NCBI GenBank assembly: GCA_947571655.1
Contig: CANOYR010000001.1
Location: forward strand, 1-64,000
DNA from: an uncultured Caryophanales bacterium
Lineage (GTDB): Bacteria > Bacillota_I > Bacilli_A > RF39 > UBA660
Direction: 5' to 3'
DNA length: 64,000 bases
Shown here: positions 27,586 through 35,698 of the stretch, piece by piece
Position numbering within the stretch: the stretch's first letter is position 1
Layout: the number at the start of each line of letters is the position of its first letter
Notes under the pieces: model-generated
The model's input: the letters and a program-made list of their open reading frames with translations, nothing else
Databases searched by the model: none
What the model was told of the DNA's origin: nothing
Position numbers and translations under genes: made by a program

Positions 27586-28336
27586 ACACCTCTAAATACT
27601 TTTCTATCACTTCATGAATGGTACCATCCATAGCAATTCTACCATTATTAATCCAAACAGCACGATCACAAAATTGTGAAATAGAACCCAAACTATGACT
27701 TACAATCACAATTGTTTTATCCGATTTTTTAAGCTCCTCAAGCTTTTGAAAACACTTCTCTTGAAAATGCTGATCACCTACTGCAAGAATTTCATCAATC
27801 AAAAGTATTTCGGCATCAACATTAATCGCTACAGAAAAAGCAAGCCGCATATATTGACCAGAAGAGTAAGTACGAACTGGACTATCAATTAAATTACCAA
27901 GTTCAGAAAACTCTATAATTTCATTAATTCTAGAATCAATCTCAGCGGCTGTTAATCCAAAAATAGAAGCATTAAAATAAATATTTTCTCTCCCTGTAAA
28001 ATCAGGATGAAAACCTGCTCCTAATTCTAATAAAGACGTAAGTTTTCCATCAATCGAAATCGTTCCAGAAGTTGGATAAATGATTTTAGTCATCAATTTC
28101 AAAAGAGTACTCTTTCCACTTCCATTAATTCCAACCAAAGCCACAGATTCTCCCTTTTTTATATTTAAAGAAATCTCTCTTAAAACCTCTTTCATCTCAC
28201 ATTTCTTATTTTTCCAAAAAACAAGTCTTTCCTTTAAAGTATAATGCTTATCATAAAATAATTTAAAACTCTTGGAAACATTTTCTATTTTAATCGCATA
28301 ATTTTCTCCACGTTTCTTTTTATCAACTTTAGTCAT
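27578..28336 (-). CDS. wzt: ABC polysaccharide export ATPase (Wzt/TagH type)
   Basis: The ATP-binding partner of Wzm shows GINGSGKSTLLKLM (Walker A), SLLELGAGFHPDFTGREN (hallmark of this subfamily), YSSGQYMRLAF (signature) and AEILLIDEIL (Walker B). It has no C-terminal carbohydrate-binding domain, so substrate recognition must lie elsewhere, as in short-type Wzt/TagH. The longer frame starts with TTG at 28372; ATG 28336 was preferred because family alignment begins soon after it. It is the first gene of the glycan operon. Confidence 0.93.
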   Translation of the reverse strand: MTKVDKKKRGENYAIKIENVSKSFKLFYDKHYTLKERLVFWKNKKCEMKEVLREISLNIKKGESVALVGINGSGKSTLLKLMTKIIYPTSGTISIDGKLTSLLELGAGFHPDFTGRENIYFNASIFGLTAAEIDSRINEIIEFSELGNLIDSPVRTYSSGQYMRLAFSVAINVDAEILLIDEILAVGDQHFQEKCFQKLEELKKSDKTIVIVSHSLGSISQFCDRAVWINNGRIAMDGTIHEVIEKYLEVCG

Positions 28337-28717
28337 CGTACCACTCTTTCTATTTTCCAAAATATCACACAATTTTTAAAAAATTTTATTTTTCGATTTA
28401 TAATTGAAATAATAAACAATATCTGAATCATTTCTAAAACCTATGGTCATTGAAATACTTCTTATAATTAAGTATAAAACAAAATAAAACTTTTCTCAAG
28501 GGAATATATCATTTTTAACAATTTTATATATGAAATAAAAGCAATTCAATAACGCAATATTACTACAAAATAGCAATCATATCTCTCGTTTTTGAATTCA
28601 ACAAATCACTCATATAATATTAAAAAATCTTGTTTTTTTTATAAATTATTTATAAACTAGACATAGAGCTTTAACTAGTTTACTAAACCAACAAATTAAA
28701 GATAAAAGAGGTGTAAA
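28337..28717. other. Divergent intergenic region, wzt and acyltransferase genes
   Basis: About 380 AT-rich bases separate two divergent genes and must hold the promoters for both the glycan operon and the acyltransferase. A 28-base inverted repeat (8-base arms TAAACTAG/CTAGTTTA at 28653-28660 and 28675-28682) precedes the acyltransferase. No reading frame or RNA gene is recognised. Confidence 0.5.
28653..28682. repeat. Inverted repeat upstream of the acyltransferase gene
   Basis: The arms TAAACTAG and CTAGTTTA are 8 bases each with a 14-base loop, ending about 36 bases before the ATG. It could be an operator or a leader hairpin. Confidence 0.35.
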
Positions 28718-29665
28718 ATGAAAAATAGAAATCAAACAATAGATATTTTAAAAGGAATTGCTGTCTTAGCAGTTTTACTAGGTCACGCAGTACAAAGAGG
28801 ACTGATAACAGGATACACAGATGTATTAATCTTTCGCATTATTTATAGCTTTCATATGCCACTATTTATGATACTATCAGGATATACTCTAAAAGCCTAT
28901 AATAAAAATTATGATTTTAATTTTCTAAAAAAACGTTTCCTAAGACTAATGATTCCTACAATTATTTGGAGTTACTTAATCTATATAATGAAAGATTTCA
29001 ATTTCGTTGGAATTAAGGAATTTATCCCATTTCCAAATTCCATTTTAGAATACACAAAACACTTATTATATCACCCAGATATTGTCATATGGTTTCTATA
29101 TATCGTTTTTATATGCGACATGATATTCTTTTTACAAAATCACCTTTTTAACAAAAAGTATGAAAAATTTAGCCTAATTTTTACGATAACCATAGGAATC
29201 ATTATTCATTTTCTTCCAAATCAAAACTTTGGAATTTTAAGACTTCAAATTTATTTTCCTCTTTTTTCCTTAGGATATTACTTAGCACAATATCCACAGA
29301 TATTAAAAAAGACAAAATATTTAATCCTTCCATCGATACTTATTTATCTATATCTCTTTCCTAAATTTAGTGTATATATAGATGACCTATTGATCTTTTA
29401 TTCTGTTTCCATTTGCGCTATTATTATAATTTACAATTTTATTAAATATATTAAAATTAAAAAGCTTTATGACATTCTCTCCTTTTTTGGGAAATATTCA
29501 CTTGAAATATATTTATGTCAATGCCTATGCCTAAATATAGGAACTAAAAGTGGTAATTTAAGAATATTCAGTATTTTTATAACAGCCACTGGTATTTCAA
29601 CTCTACTTTCAATCATTACGAATAAATCTAAAATACTAAAATTTATCCTATATGGAAAAAAATAA
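28718..29665 (+). CDS. Membrane acyltransferase, family 3 (AT3)
   Basis: This integral membrane acyltransferase of 315 residues has about ten hydrophobic segments. The N-terminal signature is clear: IDILKGIAVLAVLLGHAVQ with the key His, followed by SFHMPLFMILSGYTL and KKRFLRLMIPTIIWS. AT3 enzymes acetylate surface polysaccharides, usually using acetyl-CoA. It is one of few plus-strand genes and lies divergently from the polysaccharide export operon, so acetylation of that polymer is likely. The ribosome site AGAGGTG is acceptable. Confidence 0.9.
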   Translation: MKNRNQTIDILKGIAVLAVLLGHAVQRGLITGYTDVLIFRIIYSFHMPLFMILSGYTLKAYNKNYDFNFLKKRFLRLMIPTIIWSYLIYIMKDFNFVGIKEFIPFPNSILEYTKHLLYHPDIVIWFLYIVFICDMIFFLQNHLFNKKYEKFSLIFTITIGIIIHFLPNQNFGILRLQIYFPLFSLGYYLAQYPQILKKTKYLILPSILIYLYLFPKFSVYIDDLLIFYSVSICAIIIIYNFIKYIKIKKLYDILSFFGKYSLEIYLCQCLCLNIGTKSGNLRIFSIFITATGISTLLSIITNKSKILKFILYGKK

Positions 29666-29753
29666 CAGAAATCAGCTCTTTATCTTTCATTTTTAATAAA
29701 CTCTCAAAAAATCAAACATCTTAGGTTACAAAACATGATATAAAAATTTAAAG

Positions 29754-29788
29754 TAAAAAATAAAAAAGAAACGTTCATTACCCGTTTC
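29754..29788 (-). terminator. Rho-independent terminator after desulfoferrodoxin
   Basis: The arms GAAACG and CGTTTC lead into a long T-rich tail on the minus strand. The stem overlaps the last codons of the gene. Confidence 0.7.
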
Positions 29789-30116
29789 TAAAAATTCCAT
29801 GTTGATTACATCCAAAAATAATCTCTGCATCCTCCTGTTTTTTTAAAACAACATCAACTGCTAACTCTTTAGGAAGCTTAACCACCACATATTGATTTTT
29901 TTTACCATAAGCAATAAAATTCAAATGATGTTCCTTAGTCATTCCATGTTCCGAGGTTAAATGAATATTGTTATTTTGTTCTTCAATTAATAAACAATGC
30001 TTTCCCTCAGCTTTTTTTATGTCTTGACTATTTAATTTTTCTCCACAACAAGTGATAGGTTTTTCATCTGTTACCACTATAACATTGCCACAAATTGGAC
30101 ATACATAAAACTTCAT
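29778..30116 (-). CDS. Desulfoferrodoxin (superoxide reductase)
   Basis: This non-haem iron protein reduces superoxide to peroxide in anaerobes without making oxygen. It has both metal centres: the desulforedoxin site C6/C9 and C23-C24, and the catalytic site H40 (EGKH motif), H57, H63 and C103-x-x-H106. The spacing H57/H63 (6) and C103/H106 (3) agrees with the Desulfovibrio enzyme. The length is 112 residues, slightly short. It is monocistronic with a clear terminator. The expected rubredoxin partner is not in the window. Confidence 0.9.
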   Translation of the reverse strand: MKFYVCPICGNVIVVTDEKPITCCGEKLNSQDIKKAEGKHCLLIEEQNNNIHLTSEHGMTKEHHLNFIAYGKKNQYVVVKLPKELAVDVVLKKQEDAEIIFGCNQHGIFRNG

Positions 30117-30142
30117 ACTACATCTTTCCTTCCTTTATTAAT

Positions 30143-31429
30143 TTATTGATTCATCTCAATTTTTTCCTTTCCGCCCATATAAGGACGAAGTACCTTTGGA
30201 ATATTTACGGAACCATCCACATTAATGTTATTCTCTAAAAAAGCAATCAAAGCACGTGTACTAGCAAGAACAGTATTATTGAGTGTATGAGCAAAATAAT
30301 TCCCCTTTTCCCCCTTAATTCGAATTCCAAGACGTCTTGCTTGTGCATCTCCTAATGTAGAACAAGAACCTACCTCAAAATACTTCTGCTGTCTTGGACT
30401 CCATGCCTCCACATCACAAGATTTTACCTTTAAATCCGCAAGATCCCCTGTACAACACTCTAAAGTGCGAACAGGAATATTCATATTTCTAAAAATATCT
30501 ACTGTATACTTCCACATTTTATGATACCAATCCATACTGTCTTTCGGTTCACAAATAACAATCATTTCCTGCTTTTCAAATTGGTGTACCCGGTAAATTC
30601 CACGTTCTTCAATCCCATGAGCTCCTACTTCTTTTCTAAAACAAGGAGAATAGGAAGTCATGGTAATTGGAAGTTCACTCTGACTAATCATTTGCCCCTT
30701 AAATTTACCAATCATTGAATGTTCACTAGTCCCAATTAAAAATAAATCTTCCCCCTCTATCTTATACATCATCGCATCCATCTCAGCAAAGGACATAACC
30801 CCGTTCACAACATCACTACGAATCATAAAAGGTGGAATACAATAAATAAACCCCTGATCAATCATATAATCTCTCGCATAATTAATCATTGCTGTTGAAA
30901 GTCTTGCAGCATCGCCCATCAAATAATAGAATCCATTTCCACTCGTCCTACCAGCACTATCTTTATCAAGACCATTCAATTTCATAAGAATATCTGCATG
31001 ATAAGGAATCTCAAAATCAGAAACCTTTGGCTCTCCAAACCTTTCTATTTCTACATTCTCACTATCATCTTTTCCAACAGGAACAGAAGCATCTACCATT
31101 TGAGGAATCACCATCATTTTTTCTTTCAATAAAGTACTAAGTTCGGTTTCTTTCTTTTCTATTTCTGATAATCTCTCATTAATTTCCACAACTCGTGCTT
31201 TTTTTCCTTCTGCTTCTTCCTTCTTCCCTTCCCGCATCAAAGTACCAATTGTACTACTAATTTCATTCCTTTCCTGACGAAGTTTATCCCCTTCTACTTG
31301 AAAAGCACGCTTTTGCTCATCTAACTCTACCACATAATCTACGAAAGGTAACTTCTCCTCCTGAAATTTCTTTCGAATATTCTCTTTAACTGCCTCTTGA
31401 TTCTCCCTTACAAATTTAATATCTAACAT
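30143..31429 (-). CDS. serS: Seryl-tRNA synthetase
   Basis: This class II synthetase charges tRNA-Ser. The N-terminal coiled-coil arm (about 30-105) is rich in Lys/Glu. Class II motif 2 is in SPCFRKEVGAHGIEERGIYR and motif 3 in HTLNNTVLASTRALIAFLEN. The frame opens at 31525, but AGAGGA 7 bases before ATG 31429 and the typical start MLDIKFVRENQEAVKENI fix the start, giving 428 residues. It is controlled by a T-box leader just upstream. Confidence 0.97.
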   Translation of the reverse strand: MLDIKFVRENQEAVKENIRKKFQEEKLPFVDYVVELDEQKRAFQVEGDKLRQERNEISSTIGTLMREGKKEEAEGKKARVVEINERLSEIEKKETELSTLLKEKMMVIPQMVDASVPVGKDDSENVEIERFGEPKVSDFEIPYHADILMKLNGLDKDSAGRTSGNGFYYLMGDAARLSTAMINYARDYMIDQGFIYCIPPFMIRSDVVNGVMSFAEMDAMMYKIEGEDLFLIGTSEHSMIGKFKGQMISQSELPITMTSYSPCFRKEVGAHGIEERGIYRVHQFEKQEMIVICEPKDSMDWYHKMWKYTVDIFRNMNIPVRTLECCTGDLADLKVKSCDVEAWSPRQQKYFEVGSCSTLGDAQARRLGIRIKGEKGNYFAHTLNNTVLASTRALIAFLENNINVDGSVNIPKVLRPYMGGKEKIEMNQ

Positions 31430-31534
31430 AAAATTATCCTCTTCTTCCTCATTTCTTATACTATTTAATTTACACAAAATAAATAACGGTTTCAAACTCC
31501 AAAGAAAAACCATAAAACTATCCACCTAGCAAAA

Positions 31535-31684
31535 CAAAAAAGGAAGATACTTAAGGAGTATGAATAATGGTACCATCCCTTTATTAACTCATTTTAGATA
31601 GCGTTTTACAAAAACAAATGAAGCCCTCTAAGGAGTAGATAAAATAATTCCCATCCATTTCACCAGCCATGAACTCTCTAGCAA
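31535..31684 (-). promoter_or_regulatory. T-box leader of serS
   Basis: Between a TATAAT box (31691-31696) and serS lies a leader with T-box features: a stem I region starting AGAGAGTT and containing GGCTGGTGAAA, Ser codons (UCU, UCC) in the region expected for the specifier, and the T-box element AAAGGGATGGTACC. A terminator can form by pairing AAGGGA..GTAC with GTAT.TTCCTT before a T run at 31536-31541. Uncharged tRNA-Ser would bind and prevent termination, raising serS transcription. The exact specifier position could not be fixed by eye. Confidence 0.82.
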
Positions 31685-31780
31685 AAGAAAATTATAATGG
31701 ATTCCTTTTTAATTTAATATCATTATAAACACAATTTTATTTTTTCGCAATCATTAAATCAACATTTTAAAGTTTTAAAA

Positions 31781-32878
31781 CTAATTTTCTCTTAAAAGAT
31801 AAGAAAAACTTTTTAAAGTGTTAGAATACCGCTCCACTGCTTCATAGACCACAATATCTGGGTGATATCGATCAATAACATTAGAATCATAAATACTATG
31901 ATGTAAAAAAATAGAATGATGAAAAAGCTTCGCCAAATAGGGAATTGTAGCAGTACGAAAAGAATCCCCGACAAACAAAATCGTTTGATCATAAACTCCA
32001 TTAGAAGAACACTCATCCAACTGCATATCACTATTACACGTATATTCAATATCCTCTAAAAAATTATCAACAACAGGAAAAACATCAGTTAACTGATCAG
32101 TTAAATTCATCAAAGCCAAATCCCCGCTCCCAGTTCCATTAGATATTTTTCCTTTTGGAACCACAAATTCTGAATCTATCTTTTTCATTAAGTCAATGAC
32201 TCCCAAATAAGCACCATAGGGATTCCAATGAGTATCATATTTAAAATAAGTATCATATTCCCTTCGAGATTGTACTAAAATCTGCTTCGGATATACAATA
32301 TTTAAATCCGAAGAATCTTCTAAATAATTAAGAAGTAATTCAGTTTTACTTTCTTTTCTGTCTTTATTTCTTTTAATCATATCTGGCATATAATCAGAAT
32401 AAACATTTTCCTTATTTGGTAATATTAAAATATAAAAGTCTATTTTTTTCTTGTTTAATTGATCTCTGGTATTCTCTAAATTATTTTTAATTTCATCTAA
32501 TTCCACCCTAGAATAACTACTAAAATTCCTATAATCATCAATTGAATCTGCATCCTGAGAAACAGAACTATTATAAAATAACCATCCATTCTTTCCATAT
32601 ATTACTCTAGAATCTGCAGCAGTATGAAAACCCTGATACAAAATAGAAGAACGGATCTTTCTAATCTCATTTTTAAAAGCAACATGGTCATTAAAATAAT
32701 TTTCATAATCATTCGCAAAATGAGATAGATTTTTTAATGTTAACTCTGGTTTTGGATATAAATTTCTATTTTCATAAACAGTATGATCCATCAAGTCACC
32801 AACAAACCAATAGACAACACCTGGACCAATTAAAAATAAAATAAAAATTATTGTAATTATTAAATCATTCTTTTTCAC
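31781..32878 (-). CDS. AlgJ/AlgX-like SGNH acetyltransferase/hydrolase
   Basis: It has one N-terminal membrane anchor (about 7-27) followed by an external domain. The family patterns of AlgJ/AlgX and DltD-like SGNH proteins are visible: ENRNLYPKPELTLKNL, GKNGWLFYN, FYILILPNKENVYSDYMP, YDTHWNPYGAY (active-site His region) and FVGDSF with the nucleophile Ser. The partner MBOAT gene is 9 bases upstream. Together they should O-acetylate an exported polysaccharide. The polymer is unknown; alginate is not implied. Confidence 0.85.
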   Translation of the reverse strand: MKKNDLIITIIFILFLIGPGVVYWFVGDLMDHTVYENRNLYPKPELTLKNLSHFANDYENYFNDHVAFKNEIRKIRSSILYQGFHTAADSRVIYGKNGWLFYNSSVSQDADSIDDYRNFSSYSRVELDEIKNNLENTRDQLNKKKIDFYILILPNKENVYSDYMPDMIKRNKDRKESKTELLLNYLEDSSDLNIVYPKQILVQSRREYDTYFKYDTHWNPYGAYLGVIDLMKKIDSEFVVPKGKISNGTGSGDLALMNLTDQLTDVFPVVDNFLEDIEYTCNSDMQLDECSSNGVYDQTILFVGDSFRTATIPYLAKLFHHSIFLHHSIYDSNVIDRYHPDIVVYEAVERYSNTLKSFSYLLREN

Positions 32879-32886
32879 TTTATCAC

Positions 32887-34302
32887 CTAAAATCTAAAAT
32901 ATATAAATGGATTATATGAACTAGCAACTAATTCAAAAATACAAATTATCATCAAAAATATAATAACCAAAAACTCCAATTTTTCATGATAAATATATTT
33001 TATTTTATTTCTACCTTTTTCACTAAGACAAGAAAAGACTTTTTGAACAATTCCACTAAATAAAACAGATAACAGAAGAATTAAAATTGTTTTGAAATTA
33101 ATAAATGATGGTAAAAAAGCATAAGTCTGCTTAAAATTAAAAGAAAACATTAATTGAATCATATAAAAAGCATCTGATAGATTATTGGCACGAAACAAAA
33201 TCCAACCAATCATTACAACAAGCATTACATAAAAATGATGAAGAAATTTATATGGATTCCAATCTAAAAATCTATGAAATATCATTTTTTCAAAAATTAA
33301 AAACACTCCATAATAAAGACCCCATACAATAAAATTAAAACTTGCACCATGCCATAATCCAGTTGCAAAAAATACAATAAATAAATTAAGGTAAGTTCTC
33401 ACCTTTCCCTTTCTATTTCCTCCTAAAGGAATATAAAGATACTGCTTAAACCATGTAGATAAAGAAATATGCCACCTTCTCCAAAACTCAGTAATTGATT
33501 GTGAAATATAGGGAAGATTAAAATTCTCGGAAAAATGAAATCCAAACATTCTACCCAATCCAATTGCCATATCACTATATCCAGAAAAATCAAAGTAAAT
33601 TTGCATCGTATAAGATATTGTAATAAGCCATACCAATGGTGTATTTAAATTTGTAACCCCAGAGTCATAAATAGAATCGACAATAAGTGCTAATGTATTA
33701 GAAAAAATTACCTTCTTAGAAAGACCATATACAAATCTTCGAATACCAGAAGAAAATAATTCCAAATTCACAGTTCTTTGCTTAATTTCTTTTTCAACAT
33801 CCTTATATTTTACAATAGGTCCAGCAATAAGTTGTGGAAAAAAAGAAACATAAAGTGCCAAATCAAAAAAGTTTTTTTGAACCTTAATTTCCTTTCGATA
33901 TAAATCTACAATATAAGATAAAATCTGAAACGTATAAAATGAAATTCCAATCGGCAAAATAATCTCTCGAAAACCAATTGATGAAAAACCAAAGATTTTA
34001 TTAATAAAATCAATAAAAAAATTAAAATATTTAAAATATCCAAGAATCCCTAAATTTAATAAAATAGCAACAATCAATACAAATTTATCATATTTTCGAT
34101 ATCGATCAAGAATCAATCCTATAACATAGTTAACAAAAATAGAAGCTAACATTAAAAATATATATTTAGGCTCCCCCCAAGCATAAAAAATTAAACTTGC
34201 AACAAGAAGAATTATATTTCTAAATCGACTTTTACTAATAAAATAAAAAAACAACAATAAGGGTAAAAACAACCACAAAAATATCATAGAACTAAAAACC
34301 AT
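32887..34302 (-). CDS. MBOAT O-acyltransferase (AlgI-like)
   Basis: This polytopic protein of 471 residues has about eleven membrane segments. MBOAT marks: NIILLVASLIFYAWGEPKY, IGISFYTFQILSYIVDLYR, NFNLPYISQSITEFWRRWHI and the catalytic His in GLWHGASFNFIVWG. It transfers acetyl groups through the membrane to the AlgJ-like partner. ATG 34302 (MVFSSMIFLWLFLP) fits the family start and has GGTGGA upstream; the first ATG (34320) was not used. It is driven by a strong promoter. Confidence 0.92.
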   Translation of the reverse strand: MVFSSMIFLWLFLPLLLFFYFISKSRFRNIILLVASLIFYAWGEPKYIFLMLASIFVNYVIGLILDRYRKYDKFVLIVAILLNLGILGYFKYFNFFIDFINKIFGFSSIGFREIILPIGISFYTFQILSYIVDLYRKEIKVQKNFFDLALYVSFFPQLIAGPIVKYKDVEKEIKQRTVNLELFSSGIRRFVYGLSKKVIFSNTLALIVDSIYDSGVTNLNTPLVWLITISYTMQIYFDFSGYSDMAIGLGRMFGFHFSENFNLPYISQSITEFWRRWHISLSTWFKQYLYIPLGGNRKGKVRTYLNLFIVFFATGLWHGASFNFIVWGLYYGVFLIFEKMIFHRFLDWNPYKFLHHFYVMLVVMIGWILFRANNLSDAFYMIQLMFSFNFKQTYAFLPSFINFKTILILLLSVLFSGIVQKVFSCLSEKGRNKIKYIYHEKLEFLVIIFLMIICIFELVASSYNPFIYFRF

Positions 34303-34350
34303 ACTATCACTATCCACCATATCATCAAAAATAAAATATTTTTCATTAAA

Positions 34351-34379
34351 ATTATCTCATTTTCTATAAGCATTGTCAA
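34351..34379 (-). promoter_or_regulatory. Strong promoter of the O-acetylation pair
   Basis: A perfect TTGACA (34374-34379), a 17-base spacer and GATAAT (34351-34356) lie on the minus strand upstream of the MBOAT gene. It is the closest match to sigma-A consensus seen in the window. Confidence 0.8.
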
Positions 34380-34434
34380 GAAATCAAAAAAATAAAAAAA
34401 TTCTACAATATCTACCTAAATATAATAAAAACAA

Positions 34435-34463
34435 TTGCAATTTATCCTTTTTTTTGTTATGCT
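34435..34463 (+). promoter_or_regulatory. Promoter of the YGG-repeat membrane protein
   Basis: TTGCAA, a 17-base spacer and TATGCT lie on the plus strand, 27 bases before the ATG at 34490. Confidence 0.55.
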
Positions 34464-34489
34464 TTTAATAGAATAAGGGAGATGGAAAT

Positions 34490-35290
34490 ATGATTTTAGC
34501 TTTTAAACTAGATTGGTTTACTACAATACCAGGACTTCTAGTGAGTGTGGGAGTAGTTTTATTATTAATCGCAATTATTTTGTTTATTGTTGGAAACAGA
34601 AAAGCAAAGAAAAACGCAAAAAAAATGGAGACATCATCAGAAAATACAGCACCAATGGTTTCAGAGGCAACAACGATACCTGTAGAACCAGTCCAACCAG
34701 CCCAAGTAATGCAACCAGAACCAGTAGTTACTACAGAAACTATCGTATCACCAATTGCACCAATAGAAAATGCAACAACCAATACAGCGACTGCAACAAT
34801 TGAACCAGTAGCAATTGAAACAACCGCAACTACAAAAGAACCAATAGCAGTTCAAACACCAGCTACTACAGAACCTGTAAATACACAAGCAACAGAAACA
34901 AAAGAACCTCAAATAGTTTCTACCGAAACAATTACAAATCAAACAGTTGCAACTACGAATGGATTAGAAACACCAGAGGCTACAAATTTAGATAAAACAA
35001 TGATTTCTGTATATGGTGGGGAAAATCCAGTACCAACTGTACAACCAACAGTAGAAGAAAAAACCATTTATGGTGGAAACAATCCATTAGACGCTACACA
35101 AAATATACCAGTAGTAGAAGAAACGCATCAACCATATGGTGGTGTTGTGCCAACAATCCCAGCAACACAAGCACAAGAAAGCACTTCTACTCAAACTTCT
35201 ACTCAAGGAGTAGAACACCCACAAACAGCAACCACTGCAACAGAACCGCCCAAAGAACCACCCATAACAAATACGACAGAAGAAATATAA
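34490..35290 (+). CDS. Membrane-anchored Thr/Pro-rich protein with YGG repeats
   Basis: This 266-residue protein has one membrane helix at about 8-32 (GLLVSVGVVLLLIAIILFIV) and a basic stop (GNRKAKKNAKK), then a long low-complexity tail rich in Thr, Pro, Glu, Ala and Gln. Three motifs of the form YGG(E/N/V) occur at about 165-225 (VYGGENPVPT, IYGGNNPLD, PYGGVVPT). I do not recognise the family. The topology could leave the tail inside the cell, since positive residues follow the helix. The ribosome site GGGAG is strong. It is unlike its neighbours in composition. Confidence 0.7.
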   Translation: MILAFKLDWFTTIPGLLVSVGVVLLLIAIILFIVGNRKAKKNAKKMETSSENTAPMVSEATTIPVEPVQPAQVMQPEPVVTTETIVSPIAPIENATTNTATATIEPVAIETTATTKEPIAVQTPATTEPVNTQATETKEPQIVSTETITNQTVATTNGLETPEATNLDKTMISVYGGENPVPTVQPTVEEKTIYGGNNPLDATQNIPVVEETHQPYGGVVPTIPATQAQESTSTQTSTQGVEHPQTATTATEPPKEPPITNTTEEI

Positions 35291-35317
35291 AAAGACATTT
35301 TTCAGAGTCTTTTTTTT
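35290..35317 (+). terminator. Rho-independent terminator
   Basis: The arms AAAAGAC and GTCTTTT, with a run of T on the plus strand, lie immediately after the YGG-repeat gene. Confidence 0.75.
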
Positions 35318-35365
35318 CATTTTCTTTCATATAGTAAAAATATAGAAAGGAATGATTATAACAAT

Positions 35366-35626
35366 ATGGAAACATTAAAAGTTTCAACAAAATCGAACCC
35401 AAATAGTGTAGCAGGAGCACTTGCCAACGTATTTCGTGAAAAAGGAAGCGTCGAAATTCAAGCAGTAGGAGCAGGAGCTCTCAATCAAGCAATTAAAGCA
35501 ATCGCTATTGCACGAGGATTTGTAGCACCTTCTGGAAAAAATCTAGTTTGTATTCCTGCTTTTACGGATATCACAATTGATGGAGAAGAAAGAACTGCAA
35601 TTAAACTAATTGTAGAAGCAATCTAA
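35366..35626 (+). CDS. spoVS: Stage V sporulation protein S
   Basis: This Alba-like small protein of 86 residues is needed for normal spore development and conserved even in some non-sporing bacteria. The match is full length: LKVSTKSNPNSVAGALANV, EIQAVGAGALNQAIKAIA, and FTDITIDGEERTAIKL. It is a good phylogenetic marker. It is monocistronic with AAAGGA upstream and a strong terminator downstream. A CATATAGTA box (35328-35336) lies 29 bases before the ATG. Confidence 0.96.
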   Translation: METLKVSTKSNPNSVAGALANVFREKGSVEIQAVGAGALNQAIKAIAIARGFVAPSGKNLVCIPAFTDITIDGEERTAIKLIVEAI

Positions 35627-35634
35627 TATTCCTT

Positions 35635-35664
35635 AGACTATTCATTTTTTTGAATAGTCTTTTT
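35635..35664 (+). terminator. Rho-independent terminator of spoVS
   Basis: Perfect 10-base arms AGACTATTCA and TGAATAGTCT with a 6-base T loop are followed by TTTT on the plus strand. Confidence 0.85.
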
Positions 35665-35698
35665 AATTCATAAATTAAAAAGAAAAAACATAAAAATT

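Noticed and set aside
34465..35420. Several long minus-strand frames opposite the YGG-repeat gene
   Set aside because: They are shadows of the Thr/Pro/Ala-rich coding sequence, giving Cys/Trp-rich or Ser/Thr/Val-rich translations without ribosome sites.
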